From an uncultured Prevotellaceae bacterium (GTDB lineage: Bacteria; Bacteroidota; Bacteroidia; Bacteroidales; Bacteroidaceae), in the NCBI GenBank assembly GCA_900316475.1, contig ONDA01000005.1, positions 1 through 64,000 of the forward strand: a DNA stretch of 64,000 bases, written 5' to 3'. This document shows, one piece after another, positions 17,613-27,020 of this stretch (the first letter of the stretch is position 1; each line of letters begins with the position of its first letter). A program made the position numbers and the translations under genes. The notes beneath the pieces were generated by a model that was given only the letters and a program-made list of their open reading frames with translations, was not told the origin of the DNA and searched no databases.

Positions 17613-17628
17613 TTATTGCACTATTTTT
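17582..17628 (-). terminator. Terminator after carB
   Basis: A perfect 21-bp stem (17582-17602 with 17608-17628) around a 5-base loop, ending in an A/T run on both sides, 17 bases after the carB stop. A strong intrinsic terminator. Confidence 0.85.
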
Positions 17629-17644
17629 TAAGTATTTGACAAAA

Positions 17645-20600
17645 TTATTTATACTCAGACCATGCTTTAATGCCAATACCGTCTATACCGACGGTACAGA
17701 ATGCACGTATGAAAGCTGCGGCAAGACGGGCATTTGTGATAAGCGGCACATTGAGGTCGATGGCAGCACGACGTATCTTATAGCCATTAGTCAGCTCATG
17801 AGAAGTCAAATCTTTTGGAATATTGACAACCATATCAATCTTGTGCTTATGAAGCAGGTCAAGGGCTTGTGGCTGTGCATTATCTGACGGCCAGTGTACG
17901 AGTGTGTTACTGATGCCGTTGTCACTCAAGTACTTTGAAGTGCCTCCTGTGGCATAAAGCTCATAACCGTGGTCGACAAGCATGCGTGCGGCATCGAGCA
18001 TCTCGGCTTTCTGCTTTGCACCACCAGTTGAAAGCAACACCGTTTTCTTGGGAATGCGATGACCAACGGAAAGCATCGACTTAAGCAGGGCTGTATCGGT
18101 ATTGTCACCAATACACCCTACCTCGCCCGTCGATGCCATATCAACACCCAGCACAGGGTCGGCCTTCTGCAAGCGGTTGAAGGAGAACTGCGATGCTTTG
18201 ATACCAACGTAGTCGAGGTCGAAAAGATTTTTTCCCGGTTTCTCGACAGGCAGGCCAAGCATGACTTTCGTCGCTATCTCTATGAGATTCAACTTCAGGA
18301 CCTTGCTGACAAAGGGGAAAGAACGTGATGCACGAAGGTTGCACTCAATGACGAGTATGTCATTGTCACGCGCCATATACTGAATGTTGAACGGTCCGTT
18401 GATGTGGAGGGCCTTGGCTATCTGTCGCGAGATACGCTTGATGCGGCGCACCGTCTCAACATACAGTTTCTGCGGCGGGAACTGAATAGTAGCATCACCG
18501 CTATGGACACCTGCAAACTCTATGTGCTCGCTGATGGCATAGGCCAATATCTCGCCGTCGCGTGCCACAGCATCCATCTCGATTTCCTTAGCGTGTTCTA
18601 TGAATTTAGAAACGACGACGGGGTGGTCTTCCGAGACGTTGGCAGCCAACTGCAGGAAACGTTGCAGCTCTTCACGGTTTGAGCACACGTTCATGGCCGC
18701 ACCACTAAGCACATAGCTGGGACGTACAAGGACGGGGAACCCTACCCTTTCAACAAACTCGTCAATGTCTTCCATCGACGTGAGTGCCGACCATTCCGGC
18801 TGGTTAACACCCAGTTCGCCCAACATCTGTGAGAACTTCGCACGATCCTCGGCACCATCAATGTCCTTGGCAGATGTTCCCAAAATGGGCACATGCTGCT
18901 CATCAAGATAGACTGCCAAGTTGTTGGGAATCTGTCCACCAGTAGAGACAATGACACCATGGGGCTGCTCCATATCGATAATGTCGAGCACACGCTCGAA
19001 AGTCAACTCGTCGAAATACAGACGGTCACACATATCATAGTCGGTAGAAACGGTCTCTGGATTATAGTTAATCATCACAGACCGCCATCCCTCGCGACGT
19101 ATGGTGTTGAGCGCCTGAACGCCGCACCAGTCAAACTCTACGCTAGAACCAATGCGGTAGGCGCCTGACCCCAGTACGATAATACTACGCTGGTCGTGCT
19201 CGAAGGTGATATCGTTGGCCACGCCGGAATAAGTCACATACAGGTAGTTCGTCTGGGCAGGATACTCGGCTGCCAGCGTATCAATCTGCTTTACAACGGG
19301 CAAGATTCCCAGTTGCTTGCGGCGATTACGCACCAACAACTGTGCCTGATGCATATTGACGCCCTCCTTCTCAAGGCCGACGGCACGTGCTACCTGGAAG
19401 TCAGTGAAGCCATAGACTTTCGCATCACGGAGCAGTGCTTCATCAAGGGTGTTGATATTATGCCGCTTCAGCTGTTCGTCAATGTCGATGATATGCTTCA
19501 GCTTTTCCAGGAACCAACGGTCGATTTTCGTCAGTTCATGTATCTTATCAATGTCGTACTCAGGCAAGTGCATAGCCTTGGAGATAACGAAGATACGCTT
19601 ATCGGTAGGCTCGCGCAAAGCAGCATCAATATCAGAAATCTTGAGTTCCTTGTTCTCAACAAAGCCGTGCATCCCTTGCCCGATCATTCGGAGACCTTTC
19701 TGGATAGCTTCTTCGAAAGTACGGCCAATAGCCATCACTTCGCCCACAGACTTCATAGACGAACCTAACTCCTTATCAACGCCGTGGAACTTGGAGAGAT
19801 CCCATCGTGGTATTTTACAGACGACATAGTCGAGCGCCGGTTCAAAGAAGGCTGATGTCGTCTTGGTAACCGAGTTCTTCAACTCAAACAGTCCGTAGCC
19901 CATGCCAAGCTTTGCGGCAACGAAGGCCAGAGGATAGCCTGTAGCTTTAGACGCCAAAGCACTGGAACGCGACAAGCGGGCATTGACCTCAATGACACGG
20001 TAATCCTCTGACTGCGGGTCAAAGGCATACTGTACGTTACATTCGCCGACAATACCAATATGGCGAATAATCTTGATAGCTAATGCACGAAGCTTGTGAT
20101 ACTCCGAATTTGTCAGCGTCTGAGACGGAGCAACCACAATAGATTCACCGGTATGGATGCCCAATGGGTCGAAATTCTCCATGTTACAGACGGTGATGCA
20201 ATTGCCATAACGGTCGCGAACCACCTCGTATTCTATCTCTTTCCATCCTTTTAGCGATTTCTCTACCAACACCTGCGGGGAGAAGGCAAAAGCCTTTTCA
20301 CACAGCGTGTCAAGTCTCTCCTCATCGTCACAGAAACCTGAGCCAAGACCACCAAGGGCATAGGCAGCACGAATAATGATGGGATAACCCAGTCGGCGAG
20401 CTGCCTCACGAGCCTCTTCAATGTTCCCACAGGCCTGGCTCTTGATTGTTTTGACGCCTATCTCGTCGAGCTTCTTGACAAAGAGTTCACGATCCTCTGT
20501 GTCCATGATGGCCTGAACGGGGGTTCCCAACACCTTCACGTTGTACTTTTCAAGAACACCCGTTTTATAGAGTTCCACACCGCAGTTCAGCGCCGTTTGT

Positions 20601-20872
20601 CCGCCGAAAGCCAACAGAATGCCATCGGGACGCTCCTTGGCAATAACCTTCTCTACGAAGTATGGTTGTACGGGCAGGAAATAAATCTCGTCTGCAACGC
20701 CCTCTGACGTCTGAACGGTTGCGATATTAGGATTAATAAGCACCGTTCGGATGCCCTCCTCACGTAAAGCCTTTAACGCCTGCGAACCACTATAGTCGAA
20801 CTCGCCAGCCTCTCCAATCTTCAATGCGCCACTTCCGAGCAGTAGTACTTTCTTAATATTCTGATCTATCAT
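17645..20872 (-). CDS. carB: Carbamoyl-phosphate synthase large subunit
   Basis: Makes carbamoyl phosphate for pyrimidines and arginine from ammonia passed on by CarA. 1075 residues with two duplicated ATP-grasp halves: the first begins with L-L-G-S-G-A-L-K-I-G-E-A-G-E-F-D-Y-S-G, the second with V-L-G-S-G-A-Y-R-I-G-S-S-V-E-F-D-W-C. The C-terminal MGS-like allosteric domain (from about 935) has the Y-A-T-G-G-T motif. Its start overlaps the carA stop by four bases, and a strong terminator follows. Confidence 0.97.
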   Translation of the reverse strand: MIDQNIKKVLLLGSGALKIGEAGEFDYSGSQALKALREEGIRTVLINPNIATVQTSEGVADEIYFLPVQPYFVEKVIAKERPDGILLAFGGQTALNCGVELYKTGVLEKYNVKVLGTPVQAIMDTEDRELFVKKLDEIGVKTIKSQACGNIEEAREAARRLGYPIIIRAAYALGGLGSGFCDDEERLDTLCEKAFAFSPQVLVEKSLKGWKEIEYEVVRDRYGNCITVCNMENFDPLGIHTGESIVVAPSQTLTNSEYHKLRALAIKIIRHIGIVGECNVQYAFDPQSEDYRVIEVNARLSRSSALASKATGYPLAFVAAKLGMGYGLFELKNSVTKTTSAFFEPALDYVVCKIPRWDLSKFHGVDKELGSSMKSVGEVMAIGRTFEEAIQKGLRMIGQGMHGFVENKELKISDIDAALREPTDKRIFVISKAMHLPEYDIDKIHELTKIDRWFLEKLKHIIDIDEQLKRHNINTLDEALLRDAKVYGFTDFQVARAVGLEKEGVNMHQAQLLVRNRRKQLGILPVVKQIDTLAAEYPAQTNYLYVTYSGVANDITFEHDQRSIIVLGSGAYRIGSSVEFDWCGVQALNTIRREGWRSVMINYNPETVSTDYDMCDRLYFDELTFERVLDIIDMEQPHGVIVSTGGQIPNNLAVYLDEQHVPILGTSAKDIDGAEDRAKFSQMLGELGVNQPEWSALTSMEDIDEFVERVGFPVLVRPSYVLSGAAMNVCSNREELQRFLQLAANVSEDHPVVVSKFIEHAKEIEMDAVARDGEILAYAISEHIEFAGVHSGDATIQFPPQKLYVETVRRIKRISRQIAKALHINGPFNIQYMARDNDILVIECNLRASRSFPFVSKVLKLNLIEIATKVMLGLPVEKPGKNLFDLDYVGIKASQFSFNRLQKADPVLGVDMASTGEVGCIGDNTDTALLKSMLSVGHRIPKKTVLLSTGGAKQKAEMLDAARMLVDHGYELYATGGTSKYLSDNGISNTLVHWPSDNAQPQALDLLHKHKIDMVVNIPKDLTSHELTNGYKIRRAAIDLNVPLITNARLAAAFIRAFCTVGIDGIGIKAWSEYK

Positions 20873-21942
20873 AATGCTTCAATAAAACGGTCAAACATAA
20901 ATTCTGTGTCAACAGGGCCAGAACAAGCCTCAGGATGGAACTGCGAAGAGAACCATGGATTAGTCTGGTGACGAATGCCTTCATTGGAGCCGTCATTCAT
21001 ATTGACGAAAAGCTCACGCCAATCCTTGCCCATTGTTGCAGCATCAACGGCATAGCCGTGATTTTGGGATGTCACATAACATCTGTGGGTTCCAACTTCA
21101 CGGACGGGCTGGTTGTGGGAACGATGGCCGTACTTCAGCTTATAGACAGAAGCACCACCAGCCTTGGCCAGCAACTGGTTGCCCATACAGATGCCACAAA
21201 TGGGCTTACGGCTCATCGACATCTGCTTCTTAAGTATCTCGACGGCTGCAACGCACTTGTCAGGGTCACCAGGACCATTGGCCAGAAACAGACCGTCAAA
21301 CGCCATATCAGTGTAGTCGTAGTTCCAGGGGACACGGATAACCTCACATCCACGGTCGACCAGGCATCTTATGATGTTGGCCTTCACGCCACAGTCGACG
21401 AGGACGACCTTGTAGCCTCCACCTTCGTTATAGCGAACGACATCACGACACGACACACGCTCTACCCAGTTGACAGCGCTATAATCCTCTTCTTCCAAAT
21501 TGTCTTCAGAACTGTCAAACAATAGTCGTCCCATCATAACGCCATGTTCACGAAGCACCTTTGTAAGCTGACGGGTGTCAATCCCTGTCACACCTGGCAC
21601 ATGCTCACGCTTCAGCCAGTCAGCAAGACTCTCAACAGCGTTCCAGTGGCAATAATGCTCTGAATAGTTGCTCACGATAAGGGCATGGGCATAGATACGA
21701 TTGCTTTCCATAAACGTTGGCAGGCCATTCTGCTCAAGCGAGAATGGCGGCACGCCATAGTTACCCACTAACGGATAAGTGAGTGTCAGCAACTGACCAG
21801 CATACGAGGGGTCGGTGAGCGACTCAGGATAGCCCATCATAGCCGTGTTGAACACCACTTCCCCAGCAACCGGCTTTTCGTAGCCGAAACTTTCTCCGTG
21901 AAATTCTGTTCCGTCCTGGAGGACAAGTGTTACTTTTTTCAT
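20869..21942 (-). CDS. carA: Carbamoyl-phosphate synthase small subunit (glutaminase)
   Basis: Hydrolyses glutamine and passes ammonia to CarB. 357 residues: an N-terminal CPSase domain (L-Q-D-G-T-E-F-H-G) and a class I amidotransferase domain with the nucleophile in G-I-C-M-G-N-Q and the His/Glu partners in Q-F-H-P-E. The family usually has G-I-C-L-G-H-Q; here M and N replace L and H. Translation is coupled to carB by a four-base overlap. It follows glmS, but a hairpin separates them. Confidence 0.95.
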   Translation of the reverse strand: MKKVTLVLQDGTEFHGESFGYEKPVAGEVVFNTAMMGYPESLTDPSYAGQLLTLTYPLVGNYGVPPFSLEQNGLPTFMESNRIYAHALIVSNYSEHYCHWNAVESLADWLKREHVPGVTGIDTRQLTKVLREHGVMMGRLLFDSSEDNLEEEDYSAVNWVERVSCRDVVRYNEGGGYKVVLVDCGVKANIIRCLVDRGCEVIRVPWNYDYTDMAFDGLFLANGPGDPDKCVAAVEILKKQMSMSRKPICGICMGNQLLAKAGGASVYKLKYGHRSHNQPVREVGTHRCYVTSQNHGYAVDAATMGKDWRELFVNMNDGSNEGIRHQTNPWFSSQFHPEACSGPVDTEFMFDRFIEAL

Positions 21943-21958
21943 ACCTTCTTTGTTATAT

Positions 21959-21995
21959 AAAAAAGGCGAAACGCTTATAAAAACGAATCGCCCTT
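21959..21995 (-). terminator. Terminator after glmS
   Basis: Reverse strand: an eight-pair stem (21962-21969 with 21988-21995, one G-U) and a T-run at 21959-21964. It lies in the 56-base gap before carA. I see no good promoter for carA, so some read-through is likely. Confidence 0.6.
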
Positions 21996-21998
21996 GGA

Positions 21999-23843
21999 TT
22001 ATTCAACAGTCACTGACTTAGCCAGATTTCTCGGCTGATCGACATTCTTGCCTTTGCAAACAGCAACGTGATAGGCCAACAATTGTAGAGGTATTGTTGC
22101 CACTAACGGCTCTAAGCACTCTAACACATCGGGTAATTCTATCACCTCATCAGCTATCTTTGAGATGATATTGTCACCCTTGGAGACGAGGGCTATCACC
22201 CTCCCCTGCCGCGCCTTGATTTCCTGGATATTCGACAGCACTTTCTCATACATCGCGTTGTGAGTAGCAATGACAACAACGGGCATGTCAGAATCTATCA
22301 GGGCGATGGGACCATGCTTCATTTCTGCAGCGGGGTATCCCTCAGCATGAATATAGGAAATCTCCTTCAGTTTCAATGCTCCCTCCAAGGCCACAGGGTA
22401 AGAATACCCACGACCTAAATAGAGGAAATTATGAGCATATGTAAATGTACGGGCAAGATCCTTGATACGGCTATTCGTCTGCAATACTTCGCGTATCTTG
22501 TCTGGTATCTCGCTCAGTCCTTTCACAATCTGAATGTATTCCTCACGATTGACGGTGCCTTTCGCTTCACCCATTGCAAGAGCAATCATTGCCAACACAG
22601 TCACCTGACCGGTAAATGCTTTGGTAGAGGCGACGCCAATCTCAGGACCGACATGGATATATGTGCCTGTATCGGTGGCACGGGGAATCGAGGAACCGAT
22701 AGCATTGCAGACACCGTAGATAAATGCACCACGTGTCTTGGCAAGCTGTACTGCTGCCAGCGTGTCAGCCGTTTCACCGCTCTGGCTAATGGCAACAACA
22801 ACGTCGTCACGACCCACCACCGGATTACGGTAACGAAACTCTGAGGCATATTCCACTTCAACGGGTATGCGGCACAGCGACTCTATCAGTTGCTTGCCGA
22901 TAAGTCCCGCGTGCCAACTGGTACCGCAAGCGACAATGAGCACACGCTTAGCACTGAGCAACTGACGACGGTGGTCAATGAGTGCTGAAAGAGTCACGTG
23001 GTCAGCCTCAACATTCACACGGCCACGCATACAGTTGGTAAGGCATTCGGGCTGCTCAAAGATTTCCTTCAGCATAAAGTGCTCGTAGCCTCCTTTCTCT
23101 ATCTGACCAAGGTCAATGTCGACGGTCTTAATATTTAGTTCCTGTTCCTGGCCGAGAATACTCAAAATGTGAAGATCCTCGCCACGACGGATGACTGCAA
23201 TATTTCCGTCTTCCAGATAAACCACCTTGTCTGTATATTCCACAATAGGACTGGCATCAGAGCCGAGGAAGAACTCATCCACACCGATACCCACCACCAA
23301 AGGACTCTGCTTACGGGCTGCAATAATCTGGTCAGGATCATTTTTGTCAAGAATAGCAATGGCATAGGCGCCGATAACCTGATACAAAGCCACCTGCACC
23401 GCCTCTAACAACGAAAGATGCTTTTTGACGACAATGTATTCTATCAACTGAATGAGAACCTCAGTGTCTGTATCGCTCACGAAATGGACACCTTTCTCAA
23501 CCAACCTTGCCTTAATCTCGGCATAGTTTTCAATAATTCCATTATGGATGATGGCCAGATTGTGCGACTCTGAGTAATGCGGATGGGCATTACGGCTTGA
23601 AGGCTCACCATGAGTAGCCCATCGCGTATGAGCTATTCCTATAGTGCCGCTGACATTCTTGTCGCTACAGAATTCACAGAGATTGTCTACTTTGCCTTTT
23701 GACTTAAAAACGCTCAAGTCGCCATTGTCATTAACAAGCGCTACACCAGCACTATCGTAACCTCGATATTCGAGGCGGCGAAGTCCTTTTATCAGAATGG
23801 GATATGCCTCCTTCTTACCTATATATCCAACAATTCCGCACAT
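21999..23843 (-). CDS. glmS: Glutamine--fructose-6-phosphate aminotransferase (isomerizing)
   Basis: Makes glucosamine-6-phosphate, the entry to peptidoglycan and lipid A. 614 residues, the normal length. Cys2 (M-C-G-I-V-G-Y) is the glutaminase nucleophile, with the class II amidotransferase domain to about 230. Two SIS sugar-phosphate domains follow (A-C-G-T-S-W-H-A-G and S-Q-S-G-E-T-A-D-T), and the end S-V-T-V-E is the conserved tail. No glmS-type ribozyme is visible upstream; it has its own promoter at 23873-23904. Confidence 0.97.
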   Translation of the reverse strand: MCGIVGYIGKKEAYPILIKGLRRLEYRGYDSAGVALVNDNGDLSVFKSKGKVDNLCEFCSDKNVSGTIGIAHTRWATHGEPSSRNAHPHYSESHNLAIIHNGIIENYAEIKARLVEKGVHFVSDTDTEVLIQLIEYIVVKKHLSLLEAVQVALYQVIGAYAIAILDKNDPDQIIAARKQSPLVVGIGVDEFFLGSDASPIVEYTDKVVYLEDGNIAVIRRGEDLHILSILGQEQELNIKTVDIDLGQIEKGGYEHFMLKEIFEQPECLTNCMRGRVNVEADHVTLSALIDHRRQLLSAKRVLIVACGTSWHAGLIGKQLIESLCRIPVEVEYASEFRYRNPVVGRDDVVVAISQSGETADTLAAVQLAKTRGAFIYGVCNAIGSSIPRATDTGTYIHVGPEIGVASTKAFTGQVTVLAMIALAMGEAKGTVNREEYIQIVKGLSEIPDKIREVLQTNSRIKDLARTFTYAHNFLYLGRGYSYPVALEGALKLKEISYIHAEGYPAAEMKHGPIALIDSDMPVVVIATHNAMYEKVLSNIQEIKARQGRVIALVSKGDNIISKIADEVIELPDVLECLEPLVATIPLQLLAYHVAVCKGKNVDQPRNLAKSVTVE

Positions 23844-23872
23844 CTTGTGTTATGTTTGTGTTATCTGGGGTG

Positions 23873-23904
23873 CAAAGATACGGCAAAAAAATCGTTCTGC
23901 CAAA
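23873..23904 (-). promoter_or_regulatory. Promoter of glmS
   Basis: Reverse strand: TTTG (23901-23904), a 20-bp gap, TATCTTTG (23873-23880). Close to the consensus; the leader is about 25 bases. Confidence 0.7.
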
Positions 23905-23971
23905 AAAAAATAAAAAAAATAATCTTAACATACGAAAAAGTGGCGGTTGGTAACAGTAATAGTCAAGGTAA

Positions 23972-24004
23972 TAAAAAGCCCCCGTACGTTGAGGTACGAG
24001 GGCT
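23972..24004 (-). terminator. Terminator of the nuo operon
   Basis: An 11-position stem with one mismatch (23977-23987 with 23994-24004), followed on the reverse strand by a T-rich run at 23972-23977. It lies 26 bases after the nuoN stop. Confidence 0.75.
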
Positions 24005-24030
24005 GATATCAAAGGGATGAGACAGCAAAG

Positions 24031-25482
24031 TTATATCCCAGATGCTGCTATCCAGTCGTAGATGCACGAGACGATGCCGAAGGCGGCAATGCCTGCAGTA
24101 CAAAGGGCGAGTGCAAACTTGGTGTTGCAGTCGCTCTGGAAGGTGGGTAGCGGCGTAGTGGTTTTCTTGATGTACATAGCCTTGACGATGAGCAGATAGT
24201 AGTATAGTGACACCACCGTGTTGATCAAGGCGATGAAGACGACGAGATAGACCCAGAAGGGATTAGCCTCATGACCACCAACGGCGGCCATGAAGACGAA
24301 GAACTTCGAGAACATACCTGCAAACGGGGGAATACCAGCCAGCGAGAACAGGGCCAGCGTCATCAGGAAGCTGAGACGGGGGTTGGTCTCGTAGAAACCG
24401 TTGTATGCAGCCATGTCGGTACGTCCGCCGTTGTTCTGCTCAACGACGCTGATGACGGTGAAGACAGACATATTGGCAACGACATACACCAGCACGTAAT
24501 AGGTCAGCGCCGTGGCACCCATCTGCGAGTTACCCAGGGCAGCCAACATGATGTAGCCTGCCTGCGAGATAGAGCTGAAGGCCATGAAACGCTTCAACTC
24601 TGACTGACGGATGGCAAAGAGGTTACCGACGGTGATGGTGAGCATGATGATGATGCCCAACAGGAGCGACCACTGCTCAAAGAGCGGGCCGAAGACCTTG
24701 GTGAGGATGATGAAAGCAGCAAGTGCAGCAGCACCCTTCGAGACGACGCTCAGGTAGCCGGTGACAGGCGTAGGAGCTCCCTGATAGGTGTCGGCCGTCC
24801 AGAAATGGAAGGGCACGAGTGAGAGCTTGAAGCCCAGACCGCTGAAGAAGAACACGAGTCCGGCTATAGGCAGCAGCATCTGGTCAGTGAAGGGGTTGAT
24901 GGCAGCAAGCATGCGTGCGATGTCGCCGAAGTAGAGCGTGCCGGCAACTGCGTAGACAAGCGAGATGCCATAGAGCATGACACCGCTTGAGAACGTAGCG
25001 GTCAGGATATACTTAGCAGCAGCCTCTGCGCTCTGCTTCTTGCGCTTGTCGAGAGCTACCAGGCAGGCCATAGGCACTGAAGCGGTCTCGAGACCAAGGA
25101 AGAACATGAGGAAGTTGCCTGACGAAATCATCATAAACATACCGAGCAGGGTCGAGATGATGAGTTCGTAAAACTCGCCAACGGTGTGCTGTCCCTCACG
25201 CTCCAACCAGGGCCGTGCCATAATGCAGACGATAATGGTACCAGCGGTCAGGATGACCTTCATGACATTAGCCATGCCAGTGGTATAATAGAGTCCGCCG
25301 AAAGCCATCGTGGGTTCGGCCAAGGCGCTGGCGGCCAGGGGCAACAGCAACAGCAGGGTTGACAGGATGCCCAGCGTCTTCACCTTCTTGTTGTTGCAAA
25401 ACAGGTCGGCGAAGAACACAATAAGCAGGACGGCAACAAGCGCTGCCTCGGGAATCATTTCAAGAAATTGATCGTAATTCAT
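24031..25482 (-). CDS. nuoN: NADH-quinone oxidoreductase subunit N
   Basis: Antiporter-like membrane subunit of complex I, last gene of the nuo operon. 483 residues with about 14 membrane helices. The proton-pathway region is visible as S-L-V-P-F-H-F-W-T-A-D-T-Y-Q-G-A-P-T-P-V-T (the Mrp-type signature), and F-M-A-F-S-S-I-S-Q-A-G-Y follows. It starts 21 bases after nuoM. Confidence 0.94.
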   Translation of the reverse strand: MNYDQFLEMIPEAALVAVLLIVFFADLFCNNKKVKTLGILSTLLLLLPLAASALAEPTMAFGGLYYTTGMANVMKVILTAGTIIVCIMARPWLEREGQHTVGEFYELIISTLLGMFMMISSGNFLMFFLGLETASVPMACLVALDKRKKQSAEAAAKYILTATFSSGVMLYGISLVYAVAGTLYFGDIARMLAAINPFTDQMLLPIAGLVFFFSGLGFKLSLVPFHFWTADTYQGAPTPVTGYLSVVSKGAAALAAFIILTKVFGPLFEQWSLLLGIIIMLTITVGNLFAIRQSELKRFMAFSSISQAGYIMLAALGNSQMGATALTYYVLVYVVANMSVFTVISVVEQNNGGRTDMAAYNGFYETNPRLSFLMTLALFSLAGIPPFAGMFSKFFVFMAAVGGHEANPFWVYLVVFIALINTVVSLYYYLLIVKAMYIKKTTTPLPTFQSDCNTKFALALCTAGIAAFGIVSCIYDWIAASGI

Positions 25483-25503
25483 ATCTTTCAGTCCTCCTAT
25501 TGT

Positions 25504-26988
25504 TTACATATTAATATTATTCAAGATGGGTATCACAGCATCGGTAATGACGTTAGAGGCCCAGAAGGGGAACGTACCGAGACCGCCCACACAGAAGATG
25601 AGGCATGCAACGGCGACGCGCTCGTCCCACGTAGCATCGGTAAGCTTCAGATAGTGGGGGTCGCTGACTTCGCCGTAGAGAATCTTACCCACCAGACGCA
25701 GAATGTAGACAGCGGTGATGACCACTGAGGTACAAGCGACGACGGTGCAGACGCGATGGAACAGGTCTGGATTCTCAAACGAACCAACGAAGATTGTCAT
25801 CTCTGCCACGAATCCTGAGAAGAACGGCAGACCGAGGTTGGCCAAACCTGCCAGTACATAGCCCACGGCAAGGAACGGCATAATCTTCATCAGACCACCC
25901 AGACGACGCACGTCGCGGGTGTGAGTACGACCGTAAATCATACCGATGAGGGCAAAGAAAAGAGCCGTCATCAGACCGTGAGAGAGCATCTGCAGGATGG
26001 CACCCGTGCAAGCTGTCTTTGTCATCATCAACAAGGCAAAGAGCACCAGTCCGCAGTGAGACACCGACGAATAAGCGTTGATATACTTCAGGTCGGTCTG
26101 TACACAGGCTGAGAGAGCGCCATAGACCACGGATATTGTCGTCAGAATCAAGAATATCCACGACAGCTGCTGGGCAGCCTCAGGCAGCAGGTACATAGCC
26201 ACGCGGAAACAACCGTAGCCACCGAGTTTCATCAGCACACCGGCATGGAGCATGGACACTGCGGTGGGAGCTGAAGCATGACCATCGGGAGACCATGTAT
26301 GGAACGGGAACAGAGCGCCCAGCACGCCAAAGCCGATGAATATGAAGGGGAAGAACACCTTCTGCATGTCAACAGGAATATTATGCAAGGCAGCAATCTC
26401 GTTGACGTTCATCGTCGTAGCACCCGAGAAGAAGTAAATGCCAAGGATGCCGATGATGAGCAGGGCGGAGCCACCCATAAGCATCAGCGTCAGCTTCATG
26501 GCAGCATACTCCTTGGCACCGCTACCCCAAACACCTATCAACAGGTACATCGGGATAAGGGCAACCTCGTAGAACATGAACATCGTGAACATATCGGTGC
26601 AGATGAAGAAACCGTAGACACCCGTCGACAGAAGGGTAAACCAGAGGAAGTACTCCTTGGTCAGCGGCTTCAGCTGCCACGAGGCAAACGTACCGGTAAA
26701 CACGATGATGCTCGACAACAACAGCATGACGACAGAGATGCCGTCGACGCCGACGCTATAGGCAATATTCAGAGGCTTGAACCACGGGGTCGAGGCCGTC
26801 AGCAGCATCACATCAGTATTGCCGCCGGCACGCTGCTGGATGAAGTAGATGGTCAGCCAAATGGAGAGGGCGAGCAGCGCCGTAGAGCCTGCCACCATCA
26901 CGCCACGTACCTGATTGAGCGACTTAGCGAGCCAGAGGCCTGCCAGCATCAGGACGGGAATCAGAACGAATAAACTTAATATATTCAT
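25504..26988 (-). CDS. nuoM: NADH-quinone oxidoreductase subunit M
   Basis: Second antiporter-like subunit of complex I. 494 residues with about 14 helices; the signature is F-P-F-H-T-W-S-P-D-G-H-A-S-A-P-T-A-V-S. The Glu of the transport path lies in the M-F-Y-E-V-A-L-I-P-M-Y-L stretch. The start follows nuoL by 32 bases. Confidence 0.94.
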   Translation of the reverse strand: MNILSLFVLIPVLMLAGLWLAKSLNQVRGVMVAGSTALLALSIWLTIYFIQQRAGGNTDVMLLTASTPWFKPLNIAYSVGVDGISVVMLLLSSIIVFTGTFASWQLKPLTKEYFLWFTLLSTGVYGFFICTDMFTMFMFYEVALIPMYLLIGVWGSGAKEYAAMKLTLMLMGGSALLIIGILGIYFFSGATTMNVNEIAALHNIPVDMQKVFFPFIFIGFGVLGALFPFHTWSPDGHASAPTAVSMLHAGVLMKLGGYGCFRVAMYLLPEAAQQLSWIFLILTTISVVYGALSACVQTDLKYINAYSSVSHCGLVLFALLMMTKTACTGAILQMLSHGLMTALFFALIGMIYGRTHTRDVRRLGGLMKIMPFLAVGYVLAGLANLGLPFFSGFVAEMTIFVGSFENPDLFHRVCTVVACTSVVITAVYILRLVGKILYGEVSDPHYLKLTDATWDERVAVACLIFCVGGLGTFPFWASNVITDAVIPILNNINM

Positions 26989-27020
26989 TGTCTTTATTAC
27001 GTTATATCGTTATTACGTTA

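Noticed and set aside
23844-23972. glmS ribozyme upstream of glmS
   Set aside because: The gap is A-rich with a plain promoter; no ribozyme core or paired elements can be seen, and glmS ribozymes are mainly known from Firmicutes.
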